A DNA stretch of 32,841 nt from Oopsacas minuta (lineage: Eukaryota > Porifera > Hexactinellida > Lyssacinosida > Leucopsacidae): positions 1 through 32,841 of the forward strand of contig JAKMXF010000075.1 of NCBI GenBank assembly GCA_024704765.1, given 5' to 3'. Positions 9,190-21,000 of the stretch are shown piece by piece (within the stretch, counting starts at the first letter, position 1; the number at the start of each line of letters is the position of its first letter). Below the pieces are notes generated by a model. That model was not told the origin of the DNA and did no database searches. It saw only the letters and a list, made by a program, of their open reading frames with translations. A program made the translations under genes and the position numbers.

Positions 9190-9890
9190 AGGACCTGTTG
9201 TGATACATATGTATAGCGAGGAGCAAATGCTTCTCCTAAAGCACTTCAAATGGGATAAAATTTTCTACATTTTGATGCAACAGGATCAGTTCGGAAAATT
9301 GATAAAGAACAAAAAACAATTCTATACTATGCGTTAACAGTCAGACACCCAAATGCAATAATATCTCCTATTCCTTTAGCAGAAATGTTAAGCAGCCACC
9401 ACACCAAAATTGGAATATCTCATTTGAATAAATGGCTATATACAACAAAGAAAGTCCTCAATAAGGTGTTTAGTCCAGCTCATATTGAAATTGACTTCAG
9501 CTGGGCAATGCTACATAGTATTTGTTATAGTTTTAAACAGGAGAGTCTTGAGATTTACCTTTCTAACTGTTGGCAAATGAATACAACACAAGACATTGTA
9601 TTTATCTCTTTAAGCATTTCTTGTTCTAGAAATAGATATCCTGAAGTAGAAAAGTATATAGCAATGCTACAAAGAATAATCACTTGTGACCAAGAACAAG
9701 TCGATTTAGAAATTGACTACCTTGCAGAACTAGACGAAGAACTTCCCAACGATCTGGGAGATAGTATAACTTATAAGTCTAGTTCACCATATGGGAGACA
9801 TATTGAAAGTGTACTTAAAGTAGAATCGGCTTCAAATTTCAGGCTGATCATTGATGACACTACAATGTAGTGAACAGCAACATGTGGAAA
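9190..9890 (+). pseudogene. MULE-type transposase relic, catalytic part
   Basis: The MULE family resumes at YSEEQMLLLKHFKWDK (about 9213). A frame change follows, then HFDATGSVRKID (about 9272), ILYYALTV and PIPLAEMLSSHH (about 9370-9405), and AHIEIDFSWAMLHSICYSF (about 9478-9535). The D in HFDATGS and the D in IDFSWA match the first two acids of the MULE DDE triad; the third is not placed confidently. The open frame to 9868-9870 ends in an acidic stretch (ELDEELPNDLG). A possible C-terminal trace lies near 10020-10080 before reverse-transcriptase homology begins. It is inactive: split from its N-terminus by about 940 bp and frameshifted. Confidence 0.68.
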
Positions 9891-10114
9891 AATTACACAT
9901 ATGACATAGGATCTAAACTTCATTCATAATTAATACAATAATATTGTAGTGATTAGGGTTAGGGAACTTCATTCATAGCTTCTTCAGTCAGTGACGCATA
10001 TATCTACACAAAAGGAAGATGATGGCTGTGATGAATGCTGCATACCAAGCTTTACTAAAATTGTAGATATGATATTTCGAATTACCCACCTTCCTTGAGT
10101 GACTTAATATTGGA

Positions 10115-11195
10115 AAATAAGGATCTATTTTCTACCACGCCACACCTGGTCCTGGTATGAGATTATATCAATTTGTGTGCATGCCATTAGGGGTATGTAA
10201 TGGACCTTCTTCTTTTCAGAGGCTGATGGAGACTGTCTTGCGAGGTATAGACACGGCCAAAGTATTTATTGATGATATTTTGGTTTTCTCTGCGGATACA
10301 GGATCACACGTGAATAATTGAAAAGAAATCTTTCAACGACTACGTGAATCAAAATTGACGTTGAGAGGCAGAAAATGTTATTTGACTAAGTCTGGTGTTC
10401 GTTATCTGGGATAAGTATTTTCTGCTCAAGGAATGAGACCCGACCCATCCAAAATTGAGACTGTTCAAGATTGGCCTATTCCAATAGATGATTTCAAAAT
10501 TTATGGGTCATCACCTTTATATAGTTTGTTTGTTCAGTTTATGTTCAGTTTATTTATCAAATTTGGACAAAACTTAAATCATTAATGGTTTGTTATCTCG
10601 AAGTTATGGCGTGGAAGGATTTGGTATCATACGGAACGTAATAGTCGGCCCCAATGAATTGAAAGGAGCGTTTTTATATCATCATCACGATCTGCCGTGT
10701 ACCGGCCATCAAGGATGGAGAAAAACTTTGGAAACTTAAATGGTAGAATACTGGGAATGTCAGCAGATACCCAAGAGTATTGCAAGACCTGCGATATTTG
10801 TATGTAAGCAAAGCAACCTATGCCTCCCAAATTACCTATGGTCAGCACTCATATTTGGAAATCCGTGGCATCGGATTGCAGTCGACGTTATGGAAGTGCC
10901 GATTAATTCAAGAGGAAATAAATATCTCCTGGTGATACAAGATTATTTTACCAAATGGCTAGAGGCATTTACAGCAGAATGATGGCTGATTTTGCAATCT
11001 TTCGGGGTAAAGAAGAGTCATACGACTTGATACCATCCACAGGGGATAATTTAGTTGAAAGGTCGAATAGGATTCTCTTAGACATGTTGCGTTCGTATGT
11101 TGTCAGAGAAGAACAATGGGAATGTTTTCTCTCACTAATGCTTTACTCATATAAATACTTCTTACCATTCATCTATTGAAACGACTCCTTTTCAG
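10115..11195 (+). pseudogene. Ty3/gypsy retrotransposon relic: reverse transcriptase and integrase
   Basis: The reverse transcriptase runs from about 10160: LYQFVCMPLGVCNGPSSFQR, then the catalytic VFIDDILVFS (about 10260-10290), then RPDPSKIETVQDWPIP (to about 10485). It carries in-frame TGA (10318-10320) and TAA (about 10410). The RNase H region is missing. An integrase follows from about 10590 with the zinc-binding HHHDLPCTGHQGW (10680-10718), PWHRIAVDVMEVP with the first core Asp (about 10863-10900), YFTKWLEAF, and LVERSNR with the core Glu (about 11053). The middle Asp (SDNG) region is lost. Homology ends at ETTPFQ near 11193, next to an inverted-repeat element. No LTRs found. Confidence 0.85.
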
Positions 11196-11196
11196 G

Positions 11197-11553
11197 ATTA
11201 GAGTTTAACCCGGGTTTAACTCGGGCTAATCAAACTATAGAAGTATATTTACCCTTTTTGGAAACTCAATTTTAATATTATTTTATACATATATTTATTC
11301 GGAATGAATGCTAAAATTCTTACTAAATAACGTCTGGTTTTAAGTCAATTGTACGATTACCAGATCTTTATTTATGAAGATTTTGAATATTTACTGTGTT
11401 TACAATTTAATCAAATTATAGTCTGGAAATCCTAAATTAGAGTCTCAAACACAGTTTAGGTAGTTTACCCAATTACATGAGGTTTAGCACAGTGTAATAG
11501 CCAGTTTTGACCATAAAATAGGGTTTAACCCAGTTTAACCAGCCAACCCTGAT
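11197..11553. mobile_element. Inverted-repeat element between two opposed Ty3/gypsy relics
   Basis: The left end (GTTTAACCCGGGTTTAACTC, about 11202-11221) and the right end (GGGTTTAACCCAGTTTAACC, about 11521-11540) form imperfect inverted repeats. GATTAG occurs just outside or at both ends (about 11196 and 11551) and may be a short target duplication. The interior is AT-rich and non-coding. Exact termini and superfamily are unresolved. Confidence 0.55.
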
Positions 11554-12860
11554 TAGGATACACTGCTGCAAGACTCTCTGCTTGGATTTGGAGCCGGGGC
11601 TTACGAGAACCGTGAATCAGTTCGAAAGCTGAGAATTTCGTTGTTTCTCGTGGCCTTATATTCAGGGAAAAAGTAATTTCTTCCAAAAAATTGTACCATT
11701 TTTCTTTTTTTCTCATTCAAAGTTTTTATGAGGAACCTTTTAAGGGCTATGTGGGATGATTCCACTAATCCATTCGTTTGAGGATGATAAGGGGAAGAAA
11801 ACATTAGTTTGCAATTATATAATTCGTACAACTACTTGTGTAATTTGTTTGTGAATTCAGTCCCGTTATCACTAATTATTTGGACTGGAGCCCCTTGTCT
11901 GCAGTAGATGGAGAATAAACCCTTCGCGACTTCTTTTGCTTCTTTATTCCGGAGGGGGCGGGTCTCTAACCAGCGGGCGAAATGATCGATTACTGTTAAT
12001 ATGTATATATACCCATTAGACTCAATAAGAGGACCAGTAAGATCCATACCAATGAGGAACCAAACTTTAGTCATAACAGGAAGAGGTTGCAGAGGATTAC
12101 TTGGACTTTTTAGGGTTGACTGATTCTTAATACAACGTATGCAAGCTTGTACAAATTTTGTAATGTCTTTCAACATGCTGGACCAAAAGTAGCGATCTTT
12201 CGCTATTTATATGTATATTGAGCGCATCTTTGAGTACATCATCTACTTCATTTTTCTGTATAACAAACAAATCTTGATCATTAACAGCTTTAAATAGTTT
12301 TCCTTCAAGATAGCGGAATCTGGAAGCTTTCCTGCGTAATTCTCTCTTCTCAACCTTGCCATAATCAGATGGATATTCTCAGGGTTGCCAACTCTCCCGC
12401 TTTAGCGGGAGTCTCCCGTTTTTTAGCCTATTTCATCACCCACCTCCCGTCCTACCGCCAAAATTTTGAAACTCCCGCTTTTTTGGATTTTTTTCTATAT
12501 TTAGATTTTATGACATTTTAGTAGAAAATACCATATTTTTGATTAATTATTCGAGATTCGAGAACCAAACTATCCAGACTTTGGGCTTACATACTTCAGT
12601 ACTTATATTATTCTCAAATTTATATTATTCTCAAAGCCCCCTGTAATGATATTTTATCATTATATTAATGGAAAATTTACGATATTAGGCTTAAATAGCA
12701 CATATTTTAAGTCTCCCGCTTTTAGGACAAACTCCCGCCAAAATGGCGAAGACCTCCCGCTTTTTTGTTTTGAGAGGTTGGCATCCCTGATATTCTCCAG
12801 ACTTGAGATATTTTACAATACACTCGTAATCAAGGGGATCCACAATGTAAAACAAACTAA
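11545..12860 (-). pseudogene. Second Ty3/gypsy relic: integrase, minus strand
   Basis: Reading leftward from about 12855: YIVDPLDYECIVKYLKSGEY, then (beyond an inserted MITE) KVEKRELRRKASRFRYLEG, the pre-integrase region. Next is CIRCIKNQS, the CxxC half of the integrase zinc finger (about 12120). The core has MDLTGPL (D1, about 12030), IISDNGTEF (D2, about 11860) and GLVESSH (E, about 11760). A TAG at 11834-11832 lies within the core, and a frameshift near 11715 leads to NIRPRETTKFSAFELIHGSR (about 11660-11600). It is dead but closer to intact than the plus-strand relic, and the sequence differs enough to be another lineage. It ends near 11550 against the inverted-repeat element. Confidence 0.85.
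12380..12788. mobile_element. hAT-like MITE, 409 bp, inserted in the minus-strand Ty3/gypsy relic
   Basis: The left end is CAGGGTTGCCAACTCTC and the right end, reverse-complemented, is AGGGATGCCAACCTCTC. Copies of GATATTCT flank it (12372-12379 and 12789-12796); the last G could belong to either element or duplication. The ends carry short repeats of CTCCCGCTTTT. Removing it rejoins the reading frame of the surrounding Ty3/gypsy protein (EY before, SDYGKVE after), so it went in after that retrotransposon. Confidence 0.88.
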
Positions 12861-12889
12861 TTAAGATGCGATGAATTGTAAAGATTATC

Positions 12890-13905
12890 GGTTTTATATT
12901 TTTACATTTGTTTCAGCATTGATAACTAGGTACACAACCTCAAAATAACTTGATAGGCTTCACATAGCATGACAAGTCATCATTGACAATGGGGGGGGCA
13001 ATTTCTGTCAAAACAGTACTACTATATTAAAAATACATTACACATACAAAAAAGAGGATAATATGGACTCATTACTCAAACTAATAGAGACTTCAAACAA
13101 AGAGAATATGGTAGTGAAGTTATTTAGTAAATTCATTTTCTAAATAATTACTAGACAGACTGTATATATACAAGGTGTTAAGAAATTGATTTCCTGTCAG
13201 ATTTTTATTGATTTTCTAGTCAGATCATCTTGCGATAACAATGCCAATTGATATTGTAATCCTTATCAAAATAAATAAAAATTAAGAATTATTATTTTAA
13301 TGTAGATTTGGAAACGTTTTATAGAAAGGCATTGATTCGTTTTGTCAATACTGGGATTATAGTAGAGCGAACAAATTATTTTCACTAAAATGTTTGAAAC
13401 ATTCTCCTTAGAAAGTTTGTCCTAGCTCACATCCTAAATGCAGATATTTAAGGCCGTATGAGAAGGGTTTAGCCTTGGACTGGAAAGGGCTTAAACAGCC
13501 TGTCAATAAATGAATAATATAATACGGGTATTACAGTTGAAGTAGACTAAGTAGTAGGACTCAGTAGAATAAACTGAAAACAAATAAGATAAGTATATTC
13601 ATCTGCAAAGTTAAATTACTAAACAATAATAATATAATTGCATTGTAATTACCCCTCAATTTAGATAAAATTTCACAACGGCCCGAAACAGAACATTTTT
13701 CGCTTTCATTCATCAACTTTGACCCATGTAGTAAGATTGGGGGTATCCTCAATTCAAATAGTATCTTAGGTATCGCCAAAATTCATGCAAAATTACACAA
13801 AAATGGGTATGAGCCCGAATAGAAACAAAAAGTCTCACCCCTGAATTAGTGACATCGCAAGATAAAAATGTGGTCTGGCCAGAGGTGGGGTTTCACACAG
13901 GGTAT
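12890..13905. other. Intergenic, nothing recognised
   Basis: AT-rich sequence with an 8-G run at 12991-12998. No conserved coding frame is visible; the 72-codon minus frame at 13561-13779 resembles no family I know. This is upstream of the CBP/p300 gene and could hold distal regulatory DNA, but I see no motif. Confidence 0.45.
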
Positions 13906-13913
13906 GTTACAGC

Positions 13914-14167
13914 CAGTGGCCAGGTGCCGTTTGAAAGCTGGGGTGAGACATAAATTCAATCTGGTGGACAAAGGTTCTAGATAAGGGTCTATGGGCGGTG
14001 TAAACAATCAGTAAGATCCAGGAGCGAAACCCATCGCAAGAAATAACGTTTGGTTTGGAAGGCCCACAAAGTTAACATTTTTCTGATCCCTTGGAGTAAT
14101 GATATGGGAGCTTGGAGAATATTTGAGGGGGCCCGGGCCCCAATTCACATATAGCACGACGCCACTG
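13914..14167. mobile_element. hAT non-autonomous element, 254 bp, perfect 8-bp target duplication
   Basis: It begins CAGTGGCCAGGTGC and ends GCACGACGCCACTG, flanked by GTTACAGC at 13906-13913 and 14168-14175. The interior matches the 8383-8652 element (TAAACAATCAGTAAG, AGAATATTTG, run of Gs then CCC), in the same orientation. It lies about 0.8 kb upstream of the CBP/p300 start codon. Confidence 0.92.
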
Positions 14168-14175
14168 GTTACAGC

Positions 14176-14964
14176 TTCTATATAATGATCCTGCTATGGC
14201 AGGAACAGGAGGAACAGGTACTACGTTTATGGGGGTTGAAATATATTTCCACTGAATAAAATTGAGAAAGTATCCGATTGGCCTGCCCAAAATTTCAATT
14301 ATTAGGAGGGAGCGAAATATTTATTTCTATCAACATTTCAGAGAGGTAACCCCTCCATAAATATTTGGAATCGAAGTCCCTGCAATTCACATCAGGAGTC
14401 AATGCCCATCAGACTCTTTTATCATTGTTTATTTCATGGTTTTGTATACCATATAAAAAATAAATAGAAAGTCAATATGTTCTATATAAAGCATTCAATG
14501 AATTTATAGTTATCGAGACTAGAGTAACCTTTACGCACCATGAATACATCCTAAAGAGCATTATCATACTGCGCCTATTATATTAACTTAGTTCTCAATT
14601 TTGTAAAGAACTTTCTAACTGTATTTATCCTCCCCTCAATATTTACTCGTATTACTATCTAGTTTGTCGATTATCCTACCATTAATTAATTAATTATTAA
14701 TCTTCAAATCACATTAAGTACTATCATCTTACTATTAGATATTTTATTCAAACTACTGCCATATTTCTCTGAATTCATGGTGGAAAATTACTGATATAAT
14801 ATTCTCCATTTCTGCGATTTTTAGCCTTGATTCGCGTATCTGTTAATTAGAACGCATCTGTGGACCACACCGTCGCACTTTTGATCACTCGACATCGCGA
14901 CAACAATCTTTCGTCCATTGAATAGTCACCACCAATTATAAGCTATAACAGTTCTCAATACTCA
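14176..14964 (+). promoter_or_regulatory. Upstream region of CBP/p300, promoter and 5' UTR expected
   Basis: No TATA box or CpG-rich core is obvious. An in-frame TAG at 14923-14925 and no ATG between it and 14965 support the chosen start and mark the preceding sequence as untranslated. A non-coding first exon further left cannot be excluded. Confidence 0.45.
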
Positions 14965-15040
14965 ATGATGAACCAAATCCCACCAGCCCCGAAGAGACCT
15001 CGATCCAACTCTCCCAATGGACATCAGGAAGAGAGCATGG
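14965..15040 (+). CDS. CREBBP/EP300: CBP/p300 coding exon 1
   Basis: This exon has 25 codons plus one base, beginning with tandem ATGATG and ending at donor GTAAGA (15041). It encodes MMNQIPPAPKRPRSNSPNG and on to the split Gly. The P-x-K-R-x-[KR]-x-x-S-P pattern matches the start of animal CBP/p300. An in-frame stop lies 40 bases upstream. Confidence 0.85.
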
Positions 15041-18000
15041 GTAAGATATTAAATATTTTTCTGTTTGTATTACACGGTATGTGCCTATGGTGGGCCTTAC
15101 CTCACTCTGATACTATCCCATAATTCCTTATTTGAAATATTCGTAGACTAAGTGATTTATGTAAGGCTTTTACTGCATGTGCAGCATCCTGATTACGTCT
15201 AGGGACGGATTAGCGTGTTGCGGCAGCCGGAGAAATCCTCAGAACGGCCCATAACCATTGGTCAGGCTATGGTCTGTTCTAGTAACTACGGCCCAATCAA
15301 ACCGGCCCACTGGGAACTTCCCTGCATCCTGCTAGCTAATTTGTTCCTGGTTATGTCTCTGATTATACCCCTATTCATTATATTGTAATTGTAAATACCT
15401 GTAGCCCTTCGGTACCATTATATTTGGCTACTACATGATGTTGTCATCATTTTATCATTATTTGCATATAATCATAGGTGTAACATCTTGAGGGCGGGGA
15501 GGGGAGGTTACTCTTGGTAAAAACATGACTAATTGGATCGAGATAAGTTAGTTTTTAGTTTAAAAATCGTGTAATTAATGAGTTTAGGTTATTTATAATC
15601 AACAAATATATATAACAGCAACCTGTATCTATATCTCAATCTTTGTAGCACATTATAATAATTATTTACATCGTTATTGGTAGCATTATCTGTCCTAAAG
15701 TTCAGATTATTTGCTGAATCCATTCATTCACTATTTCACCTTTCCCCCTCCAGAACTGGGTGTAATGTTACCCCTATGTTTGTATTTCTATTTCGATGTC
15801 CTACATTAAAATGGGAAATAAATTTTTCACCAAAATGCTTCGTCTAAAATCTATTATATTTAATTTTGCATTATATTTTTCGCATGTAGATATCAAACTT
15901 TTCTTATAACAACGAAGGATAAGGGTAGACGAAATACCGTCTGCTTGCATGCTCAGATATTTATCCGTTCAAATATTGCGTAACGCTTTCAATAAATAGG
16001 GTTATCAGTTGTGTTACGGCCTCCTTATACTTATAACCCTAATAGCGTGACAAAAATAGTAGTATTTTTAACTTCTGGAATTATGCGTTACGTAACTTCT
16101 GAACAGCCACTTATACATGTCATGTATAACTAAAACAAGATTAACATTATAAACAATTCGCTTAACATGCTCGGTCTTAATGACCATATTTCTATATTAC
16201 AAATACTAGTGCGCATCGCTTACAAGGTCGCTATGCGACAGCTACGTAACTCCGATTTGGCTTTAAGAATACAACCTCAAATTTTTCTTATAGTGGTTTT
16301 TTTTGCTGCGCGACTCTATATACTCAGCACTACTTGCCTCGAGTTAGGAAAAGGGAGGAAAAATTTGGAAATGTTATCCATGGTCCATCTAAGAGAATTA
16401 TTATGGCCTTCTGTCATCACATTATAGCAACTACTCTAGTTTTCGATATGAATCTTGGTACTACGTGCAATCTCGAATTATCCTAAAACTCGCTACGCGA
16501 CAGCCTAGGCCTCAGGTTAGCTTAAGTATTAAACAGCTATTTAATGGCCTTCTGTGGTAATACTGGAGCAGCTACGTGACTTTTGGTTAGTATTCTAGGC
16601 ACTTCTTGCCTCGAGTATTATGAATTTCTCAAAAATATCGAAATTAGGAGGATTTGTGTACAGTCATGATGACGTTATCATTCCATGATGAGTTTGCATT
16701 TGGTCAAAATCATGACCTCGGAACATTTGACACATTGAAGGTTACCTGTGATTTAAATTTCAGGGTTCTATCATGTATATTGGCTGAGCAAGGGTTAATA
16801 ATGTGATTTTCGAAATTCCAAATGAGTGACAATGACGTCATAATTTCGTCATAGGTGTGAATTTTCGTCCAAGACTAAAAAATGTCAGAACCAGGCCCCA
16901 AAGTATCCCTGTATGCCAAAAATCAGCCCGGGGTCTTCCAGTTTCTTCAATCAATTCTGGACATACAAACATATATATACACACAGATTAATTGTGTTAC
17001 AATCATACGTATAGGTATTAAAATTCGAGAATTTAAAAAAGTTTTGTACAGTCATGATGACATAATCATTCCATGATGAGTTTGTATTTGATCAAAATCA
17101 CTACGTTAGGACATTTCCCATATTGATTGGTACCTGTTATCAGAGCAATTAAGGAGCACGCTCCATTTTTCTTGGAGCTGGAGCCGGAGTGCACTCCTTT
17201 TCGGAATAAGGAGCGGAGGTGGGAGCGCGCTCAAAAAAATGAGGAGCTCTTAATGCTCACCTGTGATTAAAATTTCGAACTTTTATCATGTATATTGACT
17301 GAGCAGAGGCAAGAAATGTGATTTTTCGAAAATCTAAAAGATGACGATAATGTGATAATTCGCCATAGGTGTGAATTTTCGTCCAAGACTCGAACAATGC
17401 CTATTTGGAACAGGGATGCGGTCGGAGATTAAGGTATTTTACGTGCAGATTCAATATTGTAGAAACAGTGCATTTTTTCCCAAATGAATGTATTGCATAT
17501 TTATACAACAACAACATATTATCAACCATTATACCTATGCCAAAAATTCTGGAATGTGTGAAATGTCTGTCAAGTAAGCATTTATTTGTTAAAATATGCC
17601 ATTAATTGTTGGTATTAGTATGGAAAATAATACATCTTTCATTCTAAAATGTAGGTATGAAATGATCTATAGAGTCTTTTTGGTGCAAAATATCAATAAT
17701 TTCTCATGATAAAGTTGCCTCGTTCTTGAGTTACTGGAGATACCATGGATGACAAATGTTTAAGAATATCCATTTAGAGTTCGATAATCGTTAAAATTAT
17801 TACCAAATCAGTATAACCAATTTATAGTATGTACCAGACTTCCCATACCCCTGTAATACATATTGATTCGATAACTATTACCAATTTGACGTAATCGTGA
17901 ATTTGCCAATATTTGGTCATTTTTAACATTACACAATAATAGTCAGAGATATGACATCAAAATATATAACAAGGGTATGGTATTTTGGATATTAACTACA

Positions 18001-21000
18001 GATAGGCTATTCTGATTTGACCATAACTTTCAAGAGATTGGCAGGCCTTACAGTAGAGTAGGCTATGACTCAAACTTGTGCGAGTCAGGCCCAAAATACC
18101 CCTGTATGCCAAATATCAGCTTTAGGGTCTTCCAGTTTCTTCAATTAATTCTGGACATACAAACATCTATATACCATAGATTGAAGTTAGATTCAATCTC
18201 ATCAAAAGTTAAGCCTAAAATTTCTTTGATTAGCTTTACTTTTAGGTTCTCAGGTATTACAGCCAGGATAGCTCTTTAAATGAGCAGTATCTGAAGCTTG
18301 TCCGCACCGCCAAAATTTGCTATGTGGACGCACTTTGCCGACCCCTGATATAGAACGTTAATTATTGATATTTGATTAAAATGTTGAAATACGAAATGGT
18401 CTAAGCAGTTTCCATACGAAATATGAAAAATTTGACATGATAAAGATAGCACGAGTTTAAGCGTTTAAGAGTTATTGCATAAACCATGGATGGCACATGT
18501 TTTGTCAATTTCCACTTATACGTAAATACCTAGATATTGTGGAAATCTTAATTGTTGTTTGTTTGTCCGTTGTTAAGAAAAGGATTTACGGTATGTAATT
18601 TTGAAATTGTCGCATAACAAACATACATTTATTAAAACTAACTAAATATATCGAATATGCTGAATTTGATTTTCACACTTTTGAATTAATCATATGTATA
18701 TTTATTTGTTGTTTTTATGAAGATAAAGTGAACTAATTGGCCAAATCTCAAAATACTGGTGTTGCTCTCAAACGATTGCTCTCAACATTTACAATTGGGT
18801 GACGTAATTTGTATTTTCAAGTTAATTATATGTAAAAAATCTCAAAATATACTTAGAGACTTGCTCTTAACGGATATACCGGGGCTATCAAGTACGCTGA
18901 ATCCGAATTTATCGTTTTCAAGTTTCTCATATGTAAATTTATTGTTGTTTTTATGAATGTATTGTAAACAAGTTTCTAAATAGTTCTAGAAACTTGATTT
19001 CAACGATTATACCGGGTGATGGAGTACGCTGATTCCGAATTTCGCTCTTTCTAGCCATGTGTAGATAATAGTAGGTCTTATGAAAAATTCGAAGCACGAA
19101 GTGCCGAGTTACATGCGAATACAGAGATTTCGCAACCGGCACAGCGAGAGCAAGCGAAGCGGCTCGTAATGAATTAATTTGTTCTGCTAACGAGTTACAA
19201 TAAATCACATAATGCATACGAATACTGATAAATTCCTTTGAATTACCCAAAAGCCAGGCATACTGAAATATCGAAGAGCATTTGAAGAATAAATATTTAT
19301 TGTTTTCGGGTTTTGAGATTTCAAATCTTAGCCTAAGGTTAGGAATGTTATAAGTCCATAAGGTAGTAATACTAGCATATTCTTGGTTTGAAATAATGTA
19401 GAATCGAATGCACACACTCATTTTGGTAAATAGCGATGTCGAAATTTCACGTTTAACCGCATAATTCCACCTTTTGTAAAAATGAAATCCCTTGACAAAT
19501 GTAATTATTCCCTGGAGCATCAAAAGTCAGCCTAACACTTCCCTAAACACTCCCTTATTATATAGTCTATGCGATTAGTAGAGTGTTTTTGAGCTATTTA
19601 ACGATGAGTACACTCTGTAAGCGCTTTAAGGTATATACGTGATGTAAGGCAGAAAATATAGGTCATTAATGGTGCCGTCCTCCAGCTAATTCCTTTCCGG
19701 AACACTGAGATCATAAAGTTATGTATGTCATAATATACCATCCACAAGTCAAATTGTGTACAATTTATTCCAATTGAGCAAAATACCCAATCAATAGCCA
19801 ATTTATTCAAGGTATAATTTGATAAATAGATCTTCAGTGGGTCAGAATATAGAAATTATTGGCTAAAAATAGTATTTACTATGAGAATATTCGGATTAGG
19901 TGAACGCTGTCGAGTTAGACAAACAATTATTAGGTTCATACCTAACAATATAAGACATTTTTTATGTTGGATTAACGCAAAAGTCACACGGTTGCCCAAA
20001 TTTTAGAATAGCAGATGCCGATTTTAGGACCCATTATTCCGTACCTCAAATGCCATTGATAAAAGTAGCAAAAATTGACATTTTTGGATATGGATAAAGT
20101 GGAAATGATAATATAGTTTGTAGAATATTGTCAACTCTACACATATCACGTATTTTTATTTTAGTAGAAGTTAATATACTCAAAATATCATCCAGGGTTA
20201 CGAACTTATTGAATGACTCAAGTATATTATATATAAATATCTATGGCTTACTTAATACACTACAGTATATGTACCGAGAATGCGAAAGCGATATCTTAAA
20301 ATTCTGTAAATACTATCATCAGAAAAGGTTTTCTATTCAAGATAGGCCCACTAAATGTATTATGAGTGTATAATCTATAAGCCCTAATAACACGATTGGT
20401 CAATTCAGAATATGTGCATGGCCCCTGGTTTTTTAATTTGACGTCATGTAAAAACTGTATATATAAAATATTGTAAATTTGCACAGCCTACGAAACTATA
20501 GCCTATTCACGGTATTTAACCATGGATTACTTCAAGTCTATTAAATTTGACTTGCAATTATATTTTTATTGATAAAACAAAATCAGTGCATTTTGGCTCG
20601 AATAAATGTATTATTGATAGTTAATAATTTACAGAAACCATATTATCCAACTATTATCAAATTGAAATGACCGTTGTCTATTTGGTTAAAGGGGCATTAT
20701 GTTATTTTAAAATGCAGCATTTTTAAGCTCTCACAAACTATCACTAGTTCGTCATCGATTCCAGAATTAATATAAAGTGATCTAAGGATGTTTATACATA
20801 AAATATAAATTTTTGTAATTATGAAGTTGTCACGTAACTGAATTATTTTAGATACCATGGATTACATTTATTTGGTAAAATCTCCTAACAACTCGATACT
20901 CGCTAGAGTAATTACCAAATAAATCCAACCAATATGTATTACATACCCAACTTCCCATACCCTTGTAATACATTTTGATACGATATCTCAAACCGGTGTG

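Larger units (their letters stand above)
16655..18190. repeat. Duplicated segments in intron 1 (three partial copies)
   Basis: Copy A (about 16660-16985), copy B (about 17045-17400) and a partial copy C (about 18075-18185) share CAGTCATGATGAC, GGTGTGAATTTTCGTCCAAG, CCCTGTATGCCAAA and TTCTGGACATACAAACAT. A and B share the first half, A and C the second. Copy B carries the insertion at 17140-17258 that copy A lacks. The apparent small proteins at 16882 and 18076 are translations of the same repeat. Confidence 0.75.

Noticed and set aside
9953-9964. TTAGGGTTAGGG telomere-like dimer
   Set aside because: Two units only; expected by chance or as a repair scar, not an interstitial telomere array.
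15190-15345. GC-richer block flanked by GCATCCTG in intron 1
   Set aside because: The flanking words do not abut convincing inverted ends, so I could not define an element.
18951-19523. 190-codon minus-strand open frame
   Set aside because: It overlaps two dispersed repeat families (GTTGTTTTTATGA and GCGAGC-type words), resembles no known protein and lies in CBP intron 1; most likely chance.
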